Assembly: GCF_003591655.1 (NCBI RefSeq)
Contig: NZ_QVRA01000007.1
Coordinates: 148,376 to 212,375, forward strand
DNA length: 64,000 nt
Direction of reading: 5' to 3'
Source: Sphingobium terrigena
GTDB taxonomy: Bacteria; Pseudomonadota; Alphaproteobacteria; Sphingomonadales; Sphingomonadaceae
Under the pieces are notes generated by a model. It saw only the letters and a program-made list of their open reading frames with translations. It was not told where the DNA came from and searched no databases. The translations under genes and the position numbers were made by a program. Positions 25,039 to 35,225 of this stretch are shown here, piece by piece; positions within the stretch are counted from its first letter, which is position 1; each line of letters begins with the position of its first letter.

Positions 25039-25539
25039 CTATGGCCGGGCATCCCCCACCACCCGCCGCTCATGCTCGATCAGCCATGTCTTGGCCGCCA
25101 GTCCGCCCGCAAAACCGGTCAGCGCGCCATTGCTGCCCACCACCCGGTGGCAGGGCGCAATGATCGAGATCGGGTTGCGGCCATTGGCGGCCCCCACCGC
25201 GCGCGATGCGGTCGGCTGGCCGATCGCGCTGGCAATCGCGCCATAGCTGCGTGTCTCCCCGAACGGGATCGCCAGCAGCGCGGCCCAGACCCGTTGCTGA
25301 AAAGCCGTCCCCCGGAAATCGAGCGGCAAGTCGAACTGCTGCCGCACCCCCGCGAAATAGTCCGCCAGTTGCGCGGCGGTCTGCCGCAGGATCGGATGAT
25401 CGGGCCGCTCGCCTGTCGCGGGCAGGCGCACCCGCGCAGGATCATCCTCTTCCCACAGGACAGCGACCAGCCCGGCGTCGCTGGCCACCAAAGTCAATAT
25501 GCCGACGGGCGAGGGAAACAGGGTCGTGGCAAGGGTCAT
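25039..25539 (-). CDS. ogt: Methylated-DNA--protein-cysteine methyltransferase
   Basis: A 166-residue suicide repair enzyme removing O6-alkyl groups from guanine. The acceptor Cys130 is in IIAPCHRVVGSNG, preceded by the helix-turn-helix and Arg finger (FQQRVWAALLAIPFGETRSYG, ASRAVGAANGRNP). There is no Ada-type N-terminal regulatory domain, so this is an Ogt-like protein. ATG 25539 is chosen for GGAG 8 nt upstream and the normal N-terminus (MTLATTLFPSPVG). It stands alone between the SDR and the efflux operon. Confidence 0.95.
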   Translation of the reverse strand: MTLATTLFPSPVGILTLVASDAGLVAVLWEEDDPARVRLPATGERPDHPILRQTAAQLADYFAGVRQQFDLPLDFRGTAFQQRVWAALLAIPFGETRSYGAIASAIGQPTASRAVGAANGRNPISIIAPCHRVVGSNGALTGFAGGLAAKTWLIEHERRVVGDARP

Positions 25540-25619
25540 GGAACAGTCTCCAAAATCTCCTGCCCCGTATAGCAAGGGACGGGCCAGCGCACCTCCCGCC
25601 CCTTGCGATCAAAGCCGCC

Positions 25620-27020
25620 TTATTTCAGCCCGCCACCCATCGCGCGATACAGCTCGACCATGTTGGTAGCACGGGTCAGCCGCGTTGCCAGCAGGCTTTG
25701 CTCCGCCGTGGACAGCGCCCGCTGCGAATCCAGCGTCGTCAGGAAGGGATCGACCCCGGCACGAAAACGGGCGTCCGACAGCGTATAGGCGACCCGTGCC
25801 GCATCGCGCTGCGACGTCTGCGCCTCCAACTGCTGGCTCATCGTCCCGCGCCGCGCCAGCGCATCGGCTACTTCGCGGAAACCGGTCTGGACGCTCTTTT
25901 CATAAGTCGCCAGCATCGCATCATAGGTCGCCTTGGCATAGGCTAGATTGCCCTTATTCTTGCCGAAGTCGAAGATCGGCAGCGATGCCGACGGCGCGAC
26001 CGACCAGAATTGGCTGCCCGACCCGAACAGGTTGGACAGGCCCAGGCTCAACGATCCGAACGCAGCGGTCAGCGAGATATTGGGGAAGAAGGCCGCCCGC
26101 GCCGCGCCGATATTGGCGTTGGCGCTGCGCAACTGATGCTCCGCGGCCGCAATATCGGGCCGCCGCAACAATACGTCCGACGCGATGTCAGCGGGCAGAT
26201 TGTCGATCGTCGCACCGGCTGGCGGCAAAGCATCGGGCAGATCGCTGGCCGCGACGGTCGTGCCCGCCAGCAGGTTCAGCGCATTCTGGTCCTGCGCCAC
26301 CAAAGTCAGCGTCTCGGCAATCGTCGATCGCGCTGCATCATAGCTGGTCTGCGCCTGCCGCACTTCCAGTTCCGACGCGATCCCCTTGGCAAAGCGCGCG
26401 CGGTTCAGCTCCAGCGTCTTGCCGAACGCAGCTTCCAGATCGCGGGCGATGCGCAACCGTTCCTGGTCCGCCGCCATGGTCAGCCAGGCATTGGCCACCT
26501 CCGCAACCAGTGCGGTCTGCGCCGCGTTGCGGGTTTCGACACTGGCGAAATATTGCTCCTGCGCCGCCTTGCTCAGATTACGGACCCGACCGAACAGGTC
26601 GATTTCCCAGGCCGAAATGCCGACCTGCGCCTGATAAATGTCGGTCCGGCCCGACCCGGCAAGCGAAAAGGGCGAATCCTGATAGGTTGCGTTGCCGCCT
26701 GCCGCGACTGTCGGCAGCAAGTCGGCCCGCTGCACCTTATATTGCGCCCGCGCCTGTTCGACATTGGCCAGCGTAACGCGCAGGTCGCGATTATTCGCCA
26801 GCGCGGTTTCGATCACCCGCGTCAGCCGGGCGTCGGTGAAGAAATCGCGCCAGGCGGTGTCCGCCGGGACGATCGCCGCCCCGTCTGCCGCGCCATAGGC
26901 CGGTCCCTGCGGACTGGTCGCCGGCACCGGCAATACGGGCCGCACATATTTGGGAGCCATGTCGCAGGCGGCCAGCGCCAGCGACAGGGTGATGGCGCCC
27001 AGCGCCTTGATGTTACGCAT
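25620..27020 (-). CDS. RND efflux outer membrane lipoprotein (NodT/OprM type)
   Basis: A 466-residue outer-membrane channel of the TolC superfamily. A lipoprotein signal with lipobox LAAC (Cys about 19) is followed by two repeats of the outer-membrane efflux domain, each with the long coiled-coil hairpin (ETALANNRDLRVTLANVEQA; RRPDIAAAEHQLRSANANIG). It forms the exit duct of the tripartite pump. It is third in the operon, starting 3 nt after the RND gene's stop. Confidence 0.95.
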   Translation of the reverse strand: MRNIKALGAITLSLALAACDMAPKYVRPVLPVPATSPQGPAYGAADGAAIVPADTAWRDFFTDARLTRVIETALANNRDLRVTLANVEQARAQYKVQRADLLPTVAAGGNATYQDSPFSLAGSGRTDIYQAQVGISAWEIDLFGRVRNLSKAAQEQYFASVETRNAAQTALVAEVANAWLTMAADQERLRIARDLEAAFGKTLELNRARFAKGIASELEVRQAQTSYDAARSTIAETLTLVAQDQNALNLLAGTTVAASDLPDALPPAGATIDNLPADIASDVLLRRPDIAAAEHQLRSANANIGAARAAFFPNISLTAAFGSLSLGLSNLFGSGSQFWSVAPSASLPIFDFGKNKGNLAYAKATYDAMLATYEKSVQTGFREVADALARRGTMSQQLEAQTSQRDAARVAYTLSDARFRAGVDPFLTTLDSQRALSTAEQSLLATRLTRATNMVELYRAMGGGLK

Positions 27021-27023
27021 CTT

Positions 27024-30000
27024 TTATGCCTCCTGCGGCGCGGCAGGCGGTGCCTGCTCATGGGCCGCATCATGGGTCTTATGTTCCCGGAACAGCCGCT
27101 TCACCACAGTGAAAAATACCGGCACGAAGAAGATGGCCAGCACGGTCGCCGACAGCATCCCGCCGACCACGGCCCAGCCGATCGCATTCTGGCCACCGGC
27201 CCCTGCCCCGGACGATACTGCCAGCGGCAGCACGCCAAAGATGAAGGCGAAGCTGGTCATCAGGATCGGCCGCAGCCGCAGCTTGCCCGCTTCCAGCGCC
27301 GCCGCAGCGGGCGACATGCCCTCGCGCATCTTCTCCTCGGCAAATTCCACGATCAGGATCGCATTCTTCGCCGACACGCCGATCGTGGTGATCAGGCCGA
27401 CCTGGAGGTAGATGTCATTGTTCAGCCCCGCCAGCGTCGCCGCGATGACCGCGCCCAGCACGCCCAGTGGCACCACCAGCAGCACCGCAATCGGCACCGA
27501 CCAGCTTTCATAGAGCGCGGCAAGGCACAGGAACACGATCAGCATCGACAGCGCATAGACATAGGGCGCCTGCCCGCCGGACGTGCGTTCCTCATAGGAA
27601 ATGCCGTTCCAGCTATAGCCGATGCCAGCAGGCAATTTGGCGGCATATTCCTCCATTGCCTGCATCGCGTCGCCGCTCGATACGCCAGGTGCAGGCGCGC
27701 CCATGATGTTCATCGACGGCACGCCGTTGAACCGTTCCAGCCGGGCCGGTCCCTGCGTCCATTCCGTCGTGGCGAAGGAGGAAAGGGGTGCCATGACGCC
27801 GCTGCTGCCGCGAACATGCAACGCCCCGATGGACTCAGGCGTCGTGCGGAACGGCGCATCCGCCTGCACGAACACGCGCTTCACCCGATCGCGGTCAATG
27901 AAGTCATTGACGTAGCTGCTGCCCAAATTGGTGCTGATCGTGTCGTTGACGTCCGCCTGGGCGATACCCAGCGCACCCGCCGCCGCCTGATCGACGGTCA
28001 GCTTCAACTGCGGCGTATCTTCCAGACCGTTAGGCCGCACCTGCGCCAGCCGTTTGTCGGCCATCGCCATGCCCAGCAACTGGTTGCGCGCCTCCAGCAG
28101 CTTTTCATGGCCGACATTGCCCTGATCCAGCAGCTGGAAGTCGAAACCCGACGCATTGCCCAGTTCCTGCACGGCTGGCGGCACGAAGGCGATCACCATG
28201 GCGGACGAGATTTTGTGCAGGGCGGCGTTGGCGCGCTGCGCCACGGCCATGACGCTGTTGTCATGCCCCTTGCGCAGCTTCCAATCTTTCATCCGCACAA
28301 AGGCGATGCCAACATTCTGTCCCTGCCCGACGAAGCCGAAGCCGGAAATGGTGAATACCGCCGCGACATTCTTGGACTCGTCCTTCAGATAATAGTCGCG
28401 CACCCGGTCGAGCGTCCGCTCGGTTTCCTCGATAGTCGCGCCGGATGGCAGCGAAATCTGGTTGATGATGCGCCCCTGATCCTCTTCGGGCAGGAAGCCG
28501 CTCGGCAGGCGCAGGAAGATAACGGCCATGCCGACCGTGACCAGGCCAAAGACCAGCATGGTCCTGCCCCAGCGCCGCTCGACCTTCTCCACGCCCTGCC
28601 CATAACGCACCACGCCCTTGTCGAACGTCCGGTTGAACCAGCCAAAAAAGCCCTTTTGCGTCGCATGGTCATGCTTGGCGGGTTTCAGGATGGTGGCGCA
28701 CAGGGCCGGTGTCAGGACCAGCGCAACCAGCACCGACAGGATCATCGAGGATACGATGGTGATCGAAAATTGGCGGAAGATGACGCCAGTGGAACCACCG
28801 AAGAAGGCCATCGGCAGGAACACCGCGGACAGGACAAGCCCGATGCCGATCAGCGCACCGCTGATCTCGTCCATCGACTTTTTGGCCGCTTCCTTGGGGC
28901 TGAGGCCTTCATCCTGAATCAGCCGCTCGACATTTTCGACGACGACGATGGCGTCATCGACCAGCAGGCCGATCGCCAGCACCATGCCGAACAATGTCAG
29001 CGTGTTGATGGTAAAGCCCGCGACATGCAGGATGGCTAGCGATCCCAGCAGCACGACCGGCACGGCGATGGTGGGGATCAGGGTCGCGCGCCAGTTCTGG
29101 AGGAACAGGAACATCACGACGAACACCAGCAACACCGCCTCGACCAGCGTGTGGATGACCTGTTCGACCGACAATTTCACAAAGGTCGAATTGTCGACCG
29201 GGAAGTCATATTTGACCCAGCTCGGAAAATTCTTCGACAGCGCATCAATTTGCGCCTTCACGTCCGTGACGGTATCTAGCGCGTTGGCACCAGGTGCCAG
29301 CTTGATGCCGAAACCGGCCGCCGGATGGCCGTTGAACTTGGCACCGAAACTGTAATTTTCCGACCCCAGATCGACCCGCGCGACGTCGGACAACAGGACG
29401 ACCGACCCATCACTGTTGCTGCGCAGGCGGATGGCACGAAATTCCTCCGGCGTGCGCAACCGCGACTGGGCGGTGACGGTGGCGTTGAGCGCCTGCCCCT
29501 TGGGCGATGGTGTGCCGCCGATCTGGCCGGCCGACACCTGCGCATTTTGCGCCTGGATCGCGGCCTTCACGTCGCCGGTAGTGACGCCCAGATTGGCCAT
29601 CTTGTAGGGGTCCAGCCACACCCGCATCGCATATTGCGCACCCAGCAACTGGGTATCGCCAACGCCAGTGACTCGGCTGATCGGATCTTGCAGCGATGAC
29701 GCGATGAAGTCGCCCGCATCCTGCTGGTCATGGATGCCGTCATCGGCATAGACCGCCATCACCATCAGGAAGCTGGCGGTTGATTTGGTAACGCGCAGCC
29801 CCTGTTGCTGCACTTCCTGCGGCAAGAGCGGGGTGGCCTGCGCCAGCTTGTTCTGCACCTGCACCTGCGCGATGTCCGCGTCGGTGCCCTGCTCGAACGT
29901 CAGGGTGATGGTCAGATTGCCTGCGCTGTCGCTGGTGGACGAAAAATAGCGCAGATTGTCGATGCCCTTGAGCTGCTGCTCGATGATCTGGGTCGTCGTG

Positions 30001-30176
30001 CTTTCCAGCGTCTGGGCGTTGGCACCCGGATAGCTGGTGCCGATGCTGACCGTGGGCGGCGCGATTTCAGGAAATTGCGCGACGGGCAGCGATCGCATGG
30101 CGAGCAGGCCCGCCAGCATGATGACGATGGCGATGACCCATGCGAAGATGGGCCGGTCGATAAAATAACGGGCCAT
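27024..30176 (-). CDS. RND multidrug efflux pump, inner membrane transporter (HAE1 family)
   Basis: A 1050-residue AcrB/MexB-type transporter with twelve membrane helices and two large periplasmic loops. It begins [21 protein letters not shown], which is typical. Helix 4 carries the proton-relay pair in [15 protein letters not shown]. The HAE1 features [21 protein letters not shown] and the second-half [20 protein letters not shown] segment ([14 protein letters not shown]) are present. Length is typical for drug-exporting HAE1 pumps, not the metal-exporting HME class. It lies between the adaptor and outer-membrane genes with 3-nt gaps. Control is presumably by the divergent TetR. Confidence 0.97.
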   Translation of the reverse strand: MARYFIDRPIFAWVIAIVIMLAGLLAMRSLPVAQFPEIAPPTVSIGTSYPGANAQTLESTTTQIIEQQLKGIDNLRYFSSTSDSAGNLTITLTFEQGTDADIAQVQVQNKLAQATPLLPQEVQQQGLRVTKSTASFLMVMAVYADDGIHDQQDAGDFIASSLQDPISRVTGVGDTQLLGAQYAMRVWLDPYKMANLGVTTGDVKAAIQAQNAQVSAGQIGGTPSPKGQALNATVTAQSRLRTPEEFRAIRLRSNSDGSVVLLSDVARVDLGSENYSFGAKFNGHPAAGFGIKLAPGANALDTVTDVKAQIDALSKNFPSWVKYDFPVDNSTFVKLSVEQVIHTLVEAVLLVFVVMFLFLQNWRATLIPTIAVPVVLLGSLAILHVAGFTINTLTLFGMVLAIGLLVDDAIVVVENVERLIQDEGLSPKEAAKKSMDEISGALIGIGLVLSAVFLPMAFFGGSTGVIFRQFSITIVSSMILSVLVALVLTPALCATILKPAKHDHATQKGFFGWFNRTFDKGVVRYGQGVEKVERRWGRTMLVFGLVTVGMAVIFLRLPSGFLPEEDQGRIINQISLPSGATIEETERTLDRVRDYYLKDESKNVAAVFTISGFGFVGQGQNVGIAFVRMKDWKLRKGHDNSVMAVAQRANAALHKISSAMVIAFVPPAVQELGNASGFDFQLLDQGNVGHEKLLEARNQLLGMAMADKRLAQVRPNGLEDTPQLKLTVDQAAAGALGIAQADVNDTISTNLGSSYVNDFIDRDRVKRVFVQADAPFRTTPESIGALHVRGSSGVMAPLSSFATTEWTQGPARLERFNGVPSMNIMGAPAPGVSSGDAMQAMEEYAAKLPAGIGYSWNGISYEERTSGGQAPYVYALSMLIVFLCLAALYESWSVPIAVLLVVPLGVLGAVIAATLAGLNNDIYLQVGLITTIGVSAKNAILIVEFAEEKMREGMSPAAAALEAGKLRLRPILMTSFAFIFGVLPLAVSSGAGAGGQNAIGWAVVGGMLSATVLAIFFVPVFFTVVKRLFREHKTHDAAHEQAPPAAPQEA

Positions 30177-30179
30177 GAT

Positions 30180-31328
30180 TTACTGCGCCCCGCCAGTGGA
30201 CGCCGTCACCTGCTGTGGCGCGCCGGGCTTGACCACCGTGCCGGGGCGCAGATTGACCAGCCCTTCGACGATCAGCCGGTCACCGGCCTTCAGACCGCCG
30301 GTGACGATCCACTTGTCGCCCACCGCGCGATCGACGGTCACCTGGCGCATTTCCGCCTTATTATCTTTGCCAACGACCATCGCGGTCGCCCGGCCACGCG
30401 CGTCGCGGCTGATGCCCTGCTGCGGGGCGAGGATCGCCTGAGTGCGTTGCCCCTCGATCATCTTTGCGCGGACATACATGCCCGGCAGCAACAGCCCGTC
30501 GGGATTGGCGAAGGACGCGCGCAATGTCACCGCGCCCGAGGTCGGATCGACCGACACTTCGGAAAATTGCAGCCGACCCTCGATCGGATAGGCGCTGCCA
30601 TTGGGCAGCAGCAACTGAATACGCGCCCCATCCGCCCCGCTCACTCCGCCATTCTTCATCGCCTGCTTAAGGTCAATGATCTGAGCGGCGGACTGGGTGA
30701 CATCGACATAGACAGTGTCGGTGCGCTGGATCGTCGCCAGCGGGTCTGCCTGCCCCGCCTGCACCAGCGCGCCGGGTGTGAATAGCGACCGACCGATCCG
30801 GCCGGAAATGGGCGCGCGGATGCGGGTGAAATTCTGGTTCACCTGCGCTGATTGCACCGCGCCACGCTGCGCTGCAACATCAGCGCGCGCCTGCTGCGCA
30901 GCGGCATCGGCATTGTCATATTCCTGACGACTGACCGCATTGATGCCGACCAGTTCCTTGTAGCGCTGCGCCTGCAAGCTGGTCGACCGGATCGCGGCAT
31001 TGGCCCGCGCCAGTGATCCCTGCGCCTGCGCGACGGCAGCGCGATAGGGGGCATCCTCAATCTCGTAGAGCAATTGCCCGGCCCGCACGACGCTGCCCTC
31101 GGCAAACAGGCGGCGACGGATCACGCCGCTAATTTGTGGCCTAACTTCAGCTGTTTCCACCGCCACGATCCGCCCCGGCAGTTCGTTAAGCAGCGGCGCG
31201 GAGCCAGTCGCCAGCGTCACGACGCCGACGGCCGGTGGCGGCGGCGCGGGCGGCGGGCTGTCCCCGCAAGCACTAAGCGCCAGCGCTGACGCGCACGCCA
31301 GCAAACCGATGAATTTCCCCTTTTGCAT
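30180..31328 (-). CDS. RND efflux periplasmic adaptor (membrane fusion protein)
   Basis: A 382-residue MFP/HlyD-type adaptor. The lipoprotein signal has lipobox LSAC (Cys about 21) followed by a proline-rich linker (SPPPAPPPP). The lipoyl half-motifs are VRPQISGVIRRRLFAEGS and FTRIRAPISGRIGRS, flanking a coiled-coil hairpin (about residues 100-165). The beta-barrel and membrane-proximal domains follow. I chose ATG 31328 because the signal peptide begins there; the longer frame reaches into the operator. First gene of the three-gene pump operon, reading away from tetR. Confidence 0.95.
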   Translation of the reverse strand: MQKGKFIGLLACASALALSACGDSPPPAPPPPAVGVVTLATGSAPLLNELPGRIVAVETAEVRPQISGVIRRRLFAEGSVVRAGQLLYEIEDAPYRAAVAQAQGSLARANAAIRSTSLQAQRYKELVGINAVSRQEYDNADAAAQQARADVAAQRGAVQSAQVNQNFTRIRAPISGRIGRSLFTPGALVQAGQADPLATIQRTDTVYVDVTQSAAQIIDLKQAMKNGGVSGADGARIQLLLPNGSAYPIEGRLQFSEVSVDPTSGAVTLRASFANPDGLLLPGMYVRAKMIEGQRTQAILAPQQGISRDARGRATAMVVGKDNKAEMRQVTVDRAVGDKWIVTGGLKAGDRLIVEGLVNLRPGTVVKPGAPQQVTASTGGAQ

Positions 31329-31361
31329 CGCGCATATTTCCGTTTTGAAAGGATACTGGTA

Positions 31362-31379
31362 GGAATGAACGTTCATTCC
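31362..31379. promoter_or_regulatory. Probable TetR operator (perfect 18-bp palindrome)
   Basis: GGAATGAACGTTCATTCC is a perfect palindrome in the 117-bp spacer between the divergent efflux operon and tetR. It lies 33 bp from the adaptor ATG and 66 bp from the tetR ATG. Position and symmetry fit an AcrR/TtgR-type TetR dimer site repressing both directions; the assignment is inference. Confidence 0.7.
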
Positions 31380-31445
31380 GCTTGCGCCGCAGGTAGGATC
31401 ATGCCAAGACTAATTCAAGAGAGAAAAAAGACCGAGGGGTAAAAA

Positions 31446-32048
31446 ATGACCGCAGTGCAGCAAGATCATCCAGCGTCCGAAAAGACGGGTAAAGAGCGGA
31501 TTATGGCGGCTGCGCGCGACCTGTTCGACAGTCACGGCTTCCACCAAACGTCGATGGCGGAACTCGCAACGGCGGCAAAAGTTTCGGTCGGGCAGATTTA
31601 TCGCCTGTTCAAGGGCAAGGAAGATATCATCGCCGCCATCGTCCAGGCCGATGCCGACGAACGCTGCCTGCACATGGAAGCGCTACGCAACCGGCTCAAC
31701 GGAGGCGAACTGACGATAGAACAGACGTTCGATCAGTTGCTGCTGCATACCGTCGATGAAAAGGATGAGGCCTTGTCGTTCGACATCATGGCCGAAAGTT
31801 TCCGCAACCGTCCCGTAGCCGACACGATTGCCGCGATGTGCGTGCGCTTTCGTCACTATATCCGCGACTTTGCCTGTGCCGCCAATCCAGACCTGTCGGG
31901 CGAAGCGCTGGACGGCGCGGAAGAAATTGTCCTCGCCTGCATGTTTGGCCTTGGCCATCGCAGCCTGTCGCGCCCCAGCCTGAGCGCGGCGGACACCGCC
32001 CGCCTGTCCGCCCGTATGATCGTCGCGGCGCTGCGCGCGATCCGCTAA
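31446..32048 (+). CDS. TetR family transcriptional regulator of the efflux operon
   Basis: A 200-residue regulator. The N-terminal helix-turn-helix (residues about 15-60) reads RIMAAARDLFDSHGFHQTSM and AELATAAKVSVGQIYRLFKG, a standard TetR_N domain. The C-terminal ligand domain is not assignable to a subfamily by eye. Divergent from the RND operon, with the 18-bp palindrome between them, it is most likely the pump's repressor released by a pump substrate. Confidence 0.92.
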   Translation: MTAVQQDHPASEKTGKERIMAAARDLFDSHGFHQTSMAELATAAKVSVGQIYRLFKGKEDIIAAIVQADADERCLHMEALRNRLNGGELTIEQTFDQLLLHTVDEKDEALSFDIMAESFRNRPVADTIAAMCVRFRHYIRDFACAANPDLSGEALDGAEEIVLACMFGLGHRSLSRPSLSAADTARLSARMIVAALRAIR

Positions 32049-32079
32049 GCCATGCGCTGACAGATCGCTCCCAAATCCA

Positions 32080-34959
32080 CTATTTCGCCGCCACTCCTTC
32101 TGGCAGCACAACCGCCGACCAGCTTTTTGCCGGGACCAGGTAGCGCGCGGCAAGCGCCTGCAACTGGGCCGGGGTGACGGTCAACATATCCTGCGCCATG
32201 GTCTGCATCGCTGAGACATAGCGGGCGTCATGGGTCGCACCCTCCATCTGGTTCATCCAGAAGGCGTTGCCCGTCCCTGCCCGCATCAGCATCTGCCGCA
32301 TCGGCGCGACCGCGCGCTGCAATTCATCGTCGCTGACCGGCTTGCTGGCCAGATCAGCCGCGGTCGATTTCACCACATCGTAGAAATAGCCGATCCGGTC
32401 GGGCCGCACCTGGCTGGTCACGAGGATATAGCCGCCGCTCTCATAAGAGAAAGGCCAGCTATTCTGGACACTGGGCGAATAGGCCGCACCCTCGGTCGAT
32501 CGCAGCCGGTCGAACAGCCGATCGTTGAAGATCTGCGTCAATATCTCCAGCTGGCGCGCTTCCTTTTGCAGGGCGAAGCCGCCCGATGTTGGCCATGCCA
32601 TGACGGCAGCGGCCTGTTCCTTGTCCCCCTTGTGCCGCAGCACGACCGGTGTTTCGACATGGGGGGGAAAGCGCATCGCCCGGTTGGCCGTTGGTACCGG
32701 CGTATCGGGACGCGGCGGCAGCGCCCCCAGAGTCGCAGCCACCGCCGCGATGGCGTCATCCGCCTTCACCTGCCCGAAAATCTGCACCTCGATCGGCCCG
32801 GACGCGAGCACCGGTTCCCATGTCGCGCGGAAGGCCTGGGGCGTCAGGGCGTTGATTTCGGCGAGCGAGGGCGTACGGAACCGCACATCCTTGCCACGCA
32901 GCAACCAGCTGAGGTCACGGCTTAACACCGCGTCGGCCGAACGAGTCATGGCGTCATAGGCAACGGTCGCGCCGGTCTTGACCCGCGCGATCGGCGCAGG
33001 ATCCCAGCCGGGCGCGCCCAGCTTGGTCGCGAACAGACGCAACTGGTCCTTATAGTCCGCCGGGCGCGTCACCGCCTGCAACTCGAATGCATCCTCGTCT
33101 GTCGCAAAGTCCATGCCCATGCGGCGACCGTTGGTCAGATCGTCCAGTTCCCGCTGCCCCAGCGTGCCGATGCCGCTGGCAACCAATGCATAGTCGCCTG
33201 CCCAACTCGCCACCGGCTTGGTCGGCGAGAAAGCCTGCTGGCCATGGCCAAAGCGCACATTGATCCGCACCTTTTCAGTTTCGGCATCATTGGCGAACAG
33301 GGTCAGCTTGACCCCGTTGGAGAAAGTGATGCTCTCCATCCCCGGCAGGCCGATCGGCGTGCGGGACACGACAGTCGCCGGTGCGCCCAATTTGGGCAGG
33401 TCGGCCATCGTCACCAGCTTGTCCGCCAGCCGCGCATTGGTCGCGGCCTTGACCGGCGCGGCGACGGCGGTGGCGAGCTTTGCGTCCAGCCCCGGCTGCG
33501 CCTTGCCCGTCACCAGCAGGGTACGGAACACGCCCGCGGAAAATAGCCGATTGGTGGATTCAAGGATCTTGGCGGGCGTCATGGTCGCCTTGCCCGACCG
33601 GAAAATGCTGAGCGCCGCGTCGGGACTGACCGTGGTTTCGCGAATATCGACCGCGCTGATCAGGTCGCTGGCCTGCTTGGCGCCAGCTTCCGTATCGGCA
33701 TTTTCGACCTGGATCGCCAGGGCCGTGTCCATCTGCGCATATTCGCGGTCGATCTCGGTCTGGCTGGGCGGCGTGGTCTTGGCGTCCTCCACAATGGCGC
33801 GCACGTCGGCCAGCGCCTTTTCCCAATTATCGCCCGTCGGGATGATCGTCATGAACGTGCCGTCGACCGACCGGCTGACATCCTGCTGCTCGACGCTCGA
33901 TTGCAGGAAGCTGCCGCCGCTGCGTGCGGCCTGCTCCAGCCGCCGGCTGATGATCTGCAACGCCAGCATGTCGGTCAGCTTGTCCTGATTGTACAGGATA
34001 GTGTCGGCGCGCGGTTTCCACGGGCGCAACCACGCCAGCGTCATGCCCAGCGGCACCCCCGGCTCCACCGCGACGCGGGTCGCGGGAAATTTGGGATCGG
34101 GCGTGCCGAAATCGGGCAAAGGCGCGCCCTTGCCCGGCACCGTCCAGCCGCCAAACTGCTCCTTGATCAACTGTTCGGCCAGCGCCGGGTCGATATCCCC
34201 CGCAATCGCGATCACCGCATTTTCCGGGCGATACCAGCGCTGGTGAAACGCCGTCATCTTGGCCGCCGTTGCCGCATTGAGCGTTGCGACCGTACCGATC
34301 GGCGCATGGTCGGCCAGTGGTTGTCCGGCAAAGAAATGCAGGCGGCTGATGTCGGAAATCCGCATCTGCGGCCCGTCACCCTCGCGCCGTTCGGCCAGCA
34401 CGACGGCGCGTTCGGCATTGACCGCGCTGTCGATGATATTGGGATCGGCCATCATGCCCGACAGGATTTTCAGGCTCTCGCCCAGCGTCTGCTGCGTCGC
34501 CTGCGGCAGGTCGAGCGCGTAACTGGTGCCAGTCGGCGTCGTCTGCGCATTGCTGTCGCTGCCAAAGGTCACGCCCAGCCGCTGCCAGATACGCTTGGAT
34601 TCGCCATCGGGGACATGGCGTGACCCGCGAAAGGTCAGATGCTCCATGAAATGGGCGTAACCCTGTTCGTCGGGCCGCTCCATCAGCGATCCCGCGTCGA
34701 TCCGCAGCCGGACCGACACCTGCCCCGGCGGCACGCCATTGCGACGGATCGCATAGCGCAACCCGTTGGACAGCGTGCCAAAGCGCCACGCCGCGTCAAT
34801 CGGCACATCGCTATTTTCATACAGCCACGGCCGCACCTGCGGCGCAAGCGCACCGCCCGCAACAGGATCGGTCCGGGCAGCGAGTGGCGCGGGCGAACCC
34901 GTCAGCAGCAGGGCGAGGACAGTCAGCGAAGCGGCGGTGCGCCGTGGGGAAAATCTCAT
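32080..34959 (-). CDS. M16 family zinc metallopeptidase (pitrilysin-like), secreted
   Basis: A 959-residue protein with a signal peptide ending near ...LAARTD. The inverted zinc motif HFMEH (His103, Glu106, His107) lies in the first M16 domain, followed by the AERAVVLAERREG region with the downstream acidic ligand. A middle M16_C region is followed by a second pair of M16 domains lacking the HxxEH, as in two-domain pitrilysins. It probably degrades peptides in the periplasm. It converges with tetR and is a single gene; a family-B repeat separates it from the helicase gene. Confidence 0.93.
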   Translation of the reverse strand: MRFSPRRTAASLTVLALLLTGSPAPLAARTDPVAGGALAPQVRPWLYENSDVPIDAAWRFGTLSNGLRYAIRRNGVPPGQVSVRLRIDAGSLMERPDEQGYAHFMEHLTFRGSRHVPDGESKRIWQRLGVTFGSDSNAQTTPTGTSYALDLPQATQQTLGESLKILSGMMADPNIIDSAVNAERAVVLAERREGDGPQMRISDISRLHFFAGQPLADHAPIGTVATLNAATAAKMTAFHQRWYRPENAVIAIAGDIDPALAEQLIKEQFGGWTVPGKGAPLPDFGTPDPKFPATRVAVEPGVPLGMTLAWLRPWKPRADTILYNQDKLTDMLALQIISRRLEQAARSGGSFLQSSVEQQDVSRSVDGTFMTIIPTGDNWEKALADVRAIVEDAKTTPPSQTEIDREYAQMDTALAIQVENADTEAGAKQASDLISAVDIRETTVSPDAALSIFRSGKATMTPAKILESTNRLFSAGVFRTLLVTGKAQPGLDAKLATAVAAPVKAATNARLADKLVTMADLPKLGAPATVVSRTPIGLPGMESITFSNGVKLTLFANDAETEKVRINVRFGHGQQAFSPTKPVASWAGDYALVASGIGTLGQRELDDLTNGRRMGMDFATDEDAFELQAVTRPADYKDQLRLFATKLGAPGWDPAPIARVKTGATVAYDAMTRSADAVLSRDLSWLLRGKDVRFRTPSLAEINALTPQAFRATWEPVLASGPIEVQIFGQVKADDAIAAVAATLGALPPRPDTPVPTANRAMRFPPHVETPVVLRHKGDKEQAAAVMAWPTSGGFALQKEARQLEILTQIFNDRLFDRLRSTEGAAYSPSVQNSWPFSYESGGYILVTSQVRPDRIGYFYDVVKSTAADLASKPVSDDELQRAVAPMRQMLMRAGTGNAFWMNQMEGATHDARYVSAMQTMAQDMLTVTPAQLQALAARYLVPAKSWSAVVLPEGVAAK

Positions 34960-35076
34960 AGGCCGGAGAGCCTAACGGGATTTTCCTGAATGGCTACTGA
35001 CAAAGACGGTCATGGGAGGGACGAAAATCTTCCCCTACAGGAGATCATTGCGACATTCACCATCCATAGATTTTTA

Positions 35077-35166
35077 CGTCATCCCCGCGAAGGCGGGGAT
35101 CCATCTCCGGACCTAAAATCAAGACGATAAGGTGGGAGATGGATTCCCGCCTGCGCGGGAATGACG
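35077..35166 (-). repeat. Palindromic repeat family B, copy 2 (inverted)
   Basis: Starts CGTCATCCCCGCGAAGGCGG and ends CCCGCCTGCGCGGGAATGACG, the reverse order to the copies at 6696-6784 and 45223-45312. It lies between the helicase stop and the M16 start, so it may serve as a weak terminator. Confidence 0.85.
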
Positions 35167-35225
35167 GCGTCTTATGGGATTGTTCGAATCTCACAACGCC
35201 CCCTTGGCAAGGGGAGGAGCTTTAA

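Noticed and set aside
26010..29039. 1009-codon open frame opposite the efflux operon
   Set aside because: Spans two opposite-strand genes, has R/Q/H-rich composition and no recognisable domain; antisense shadow.
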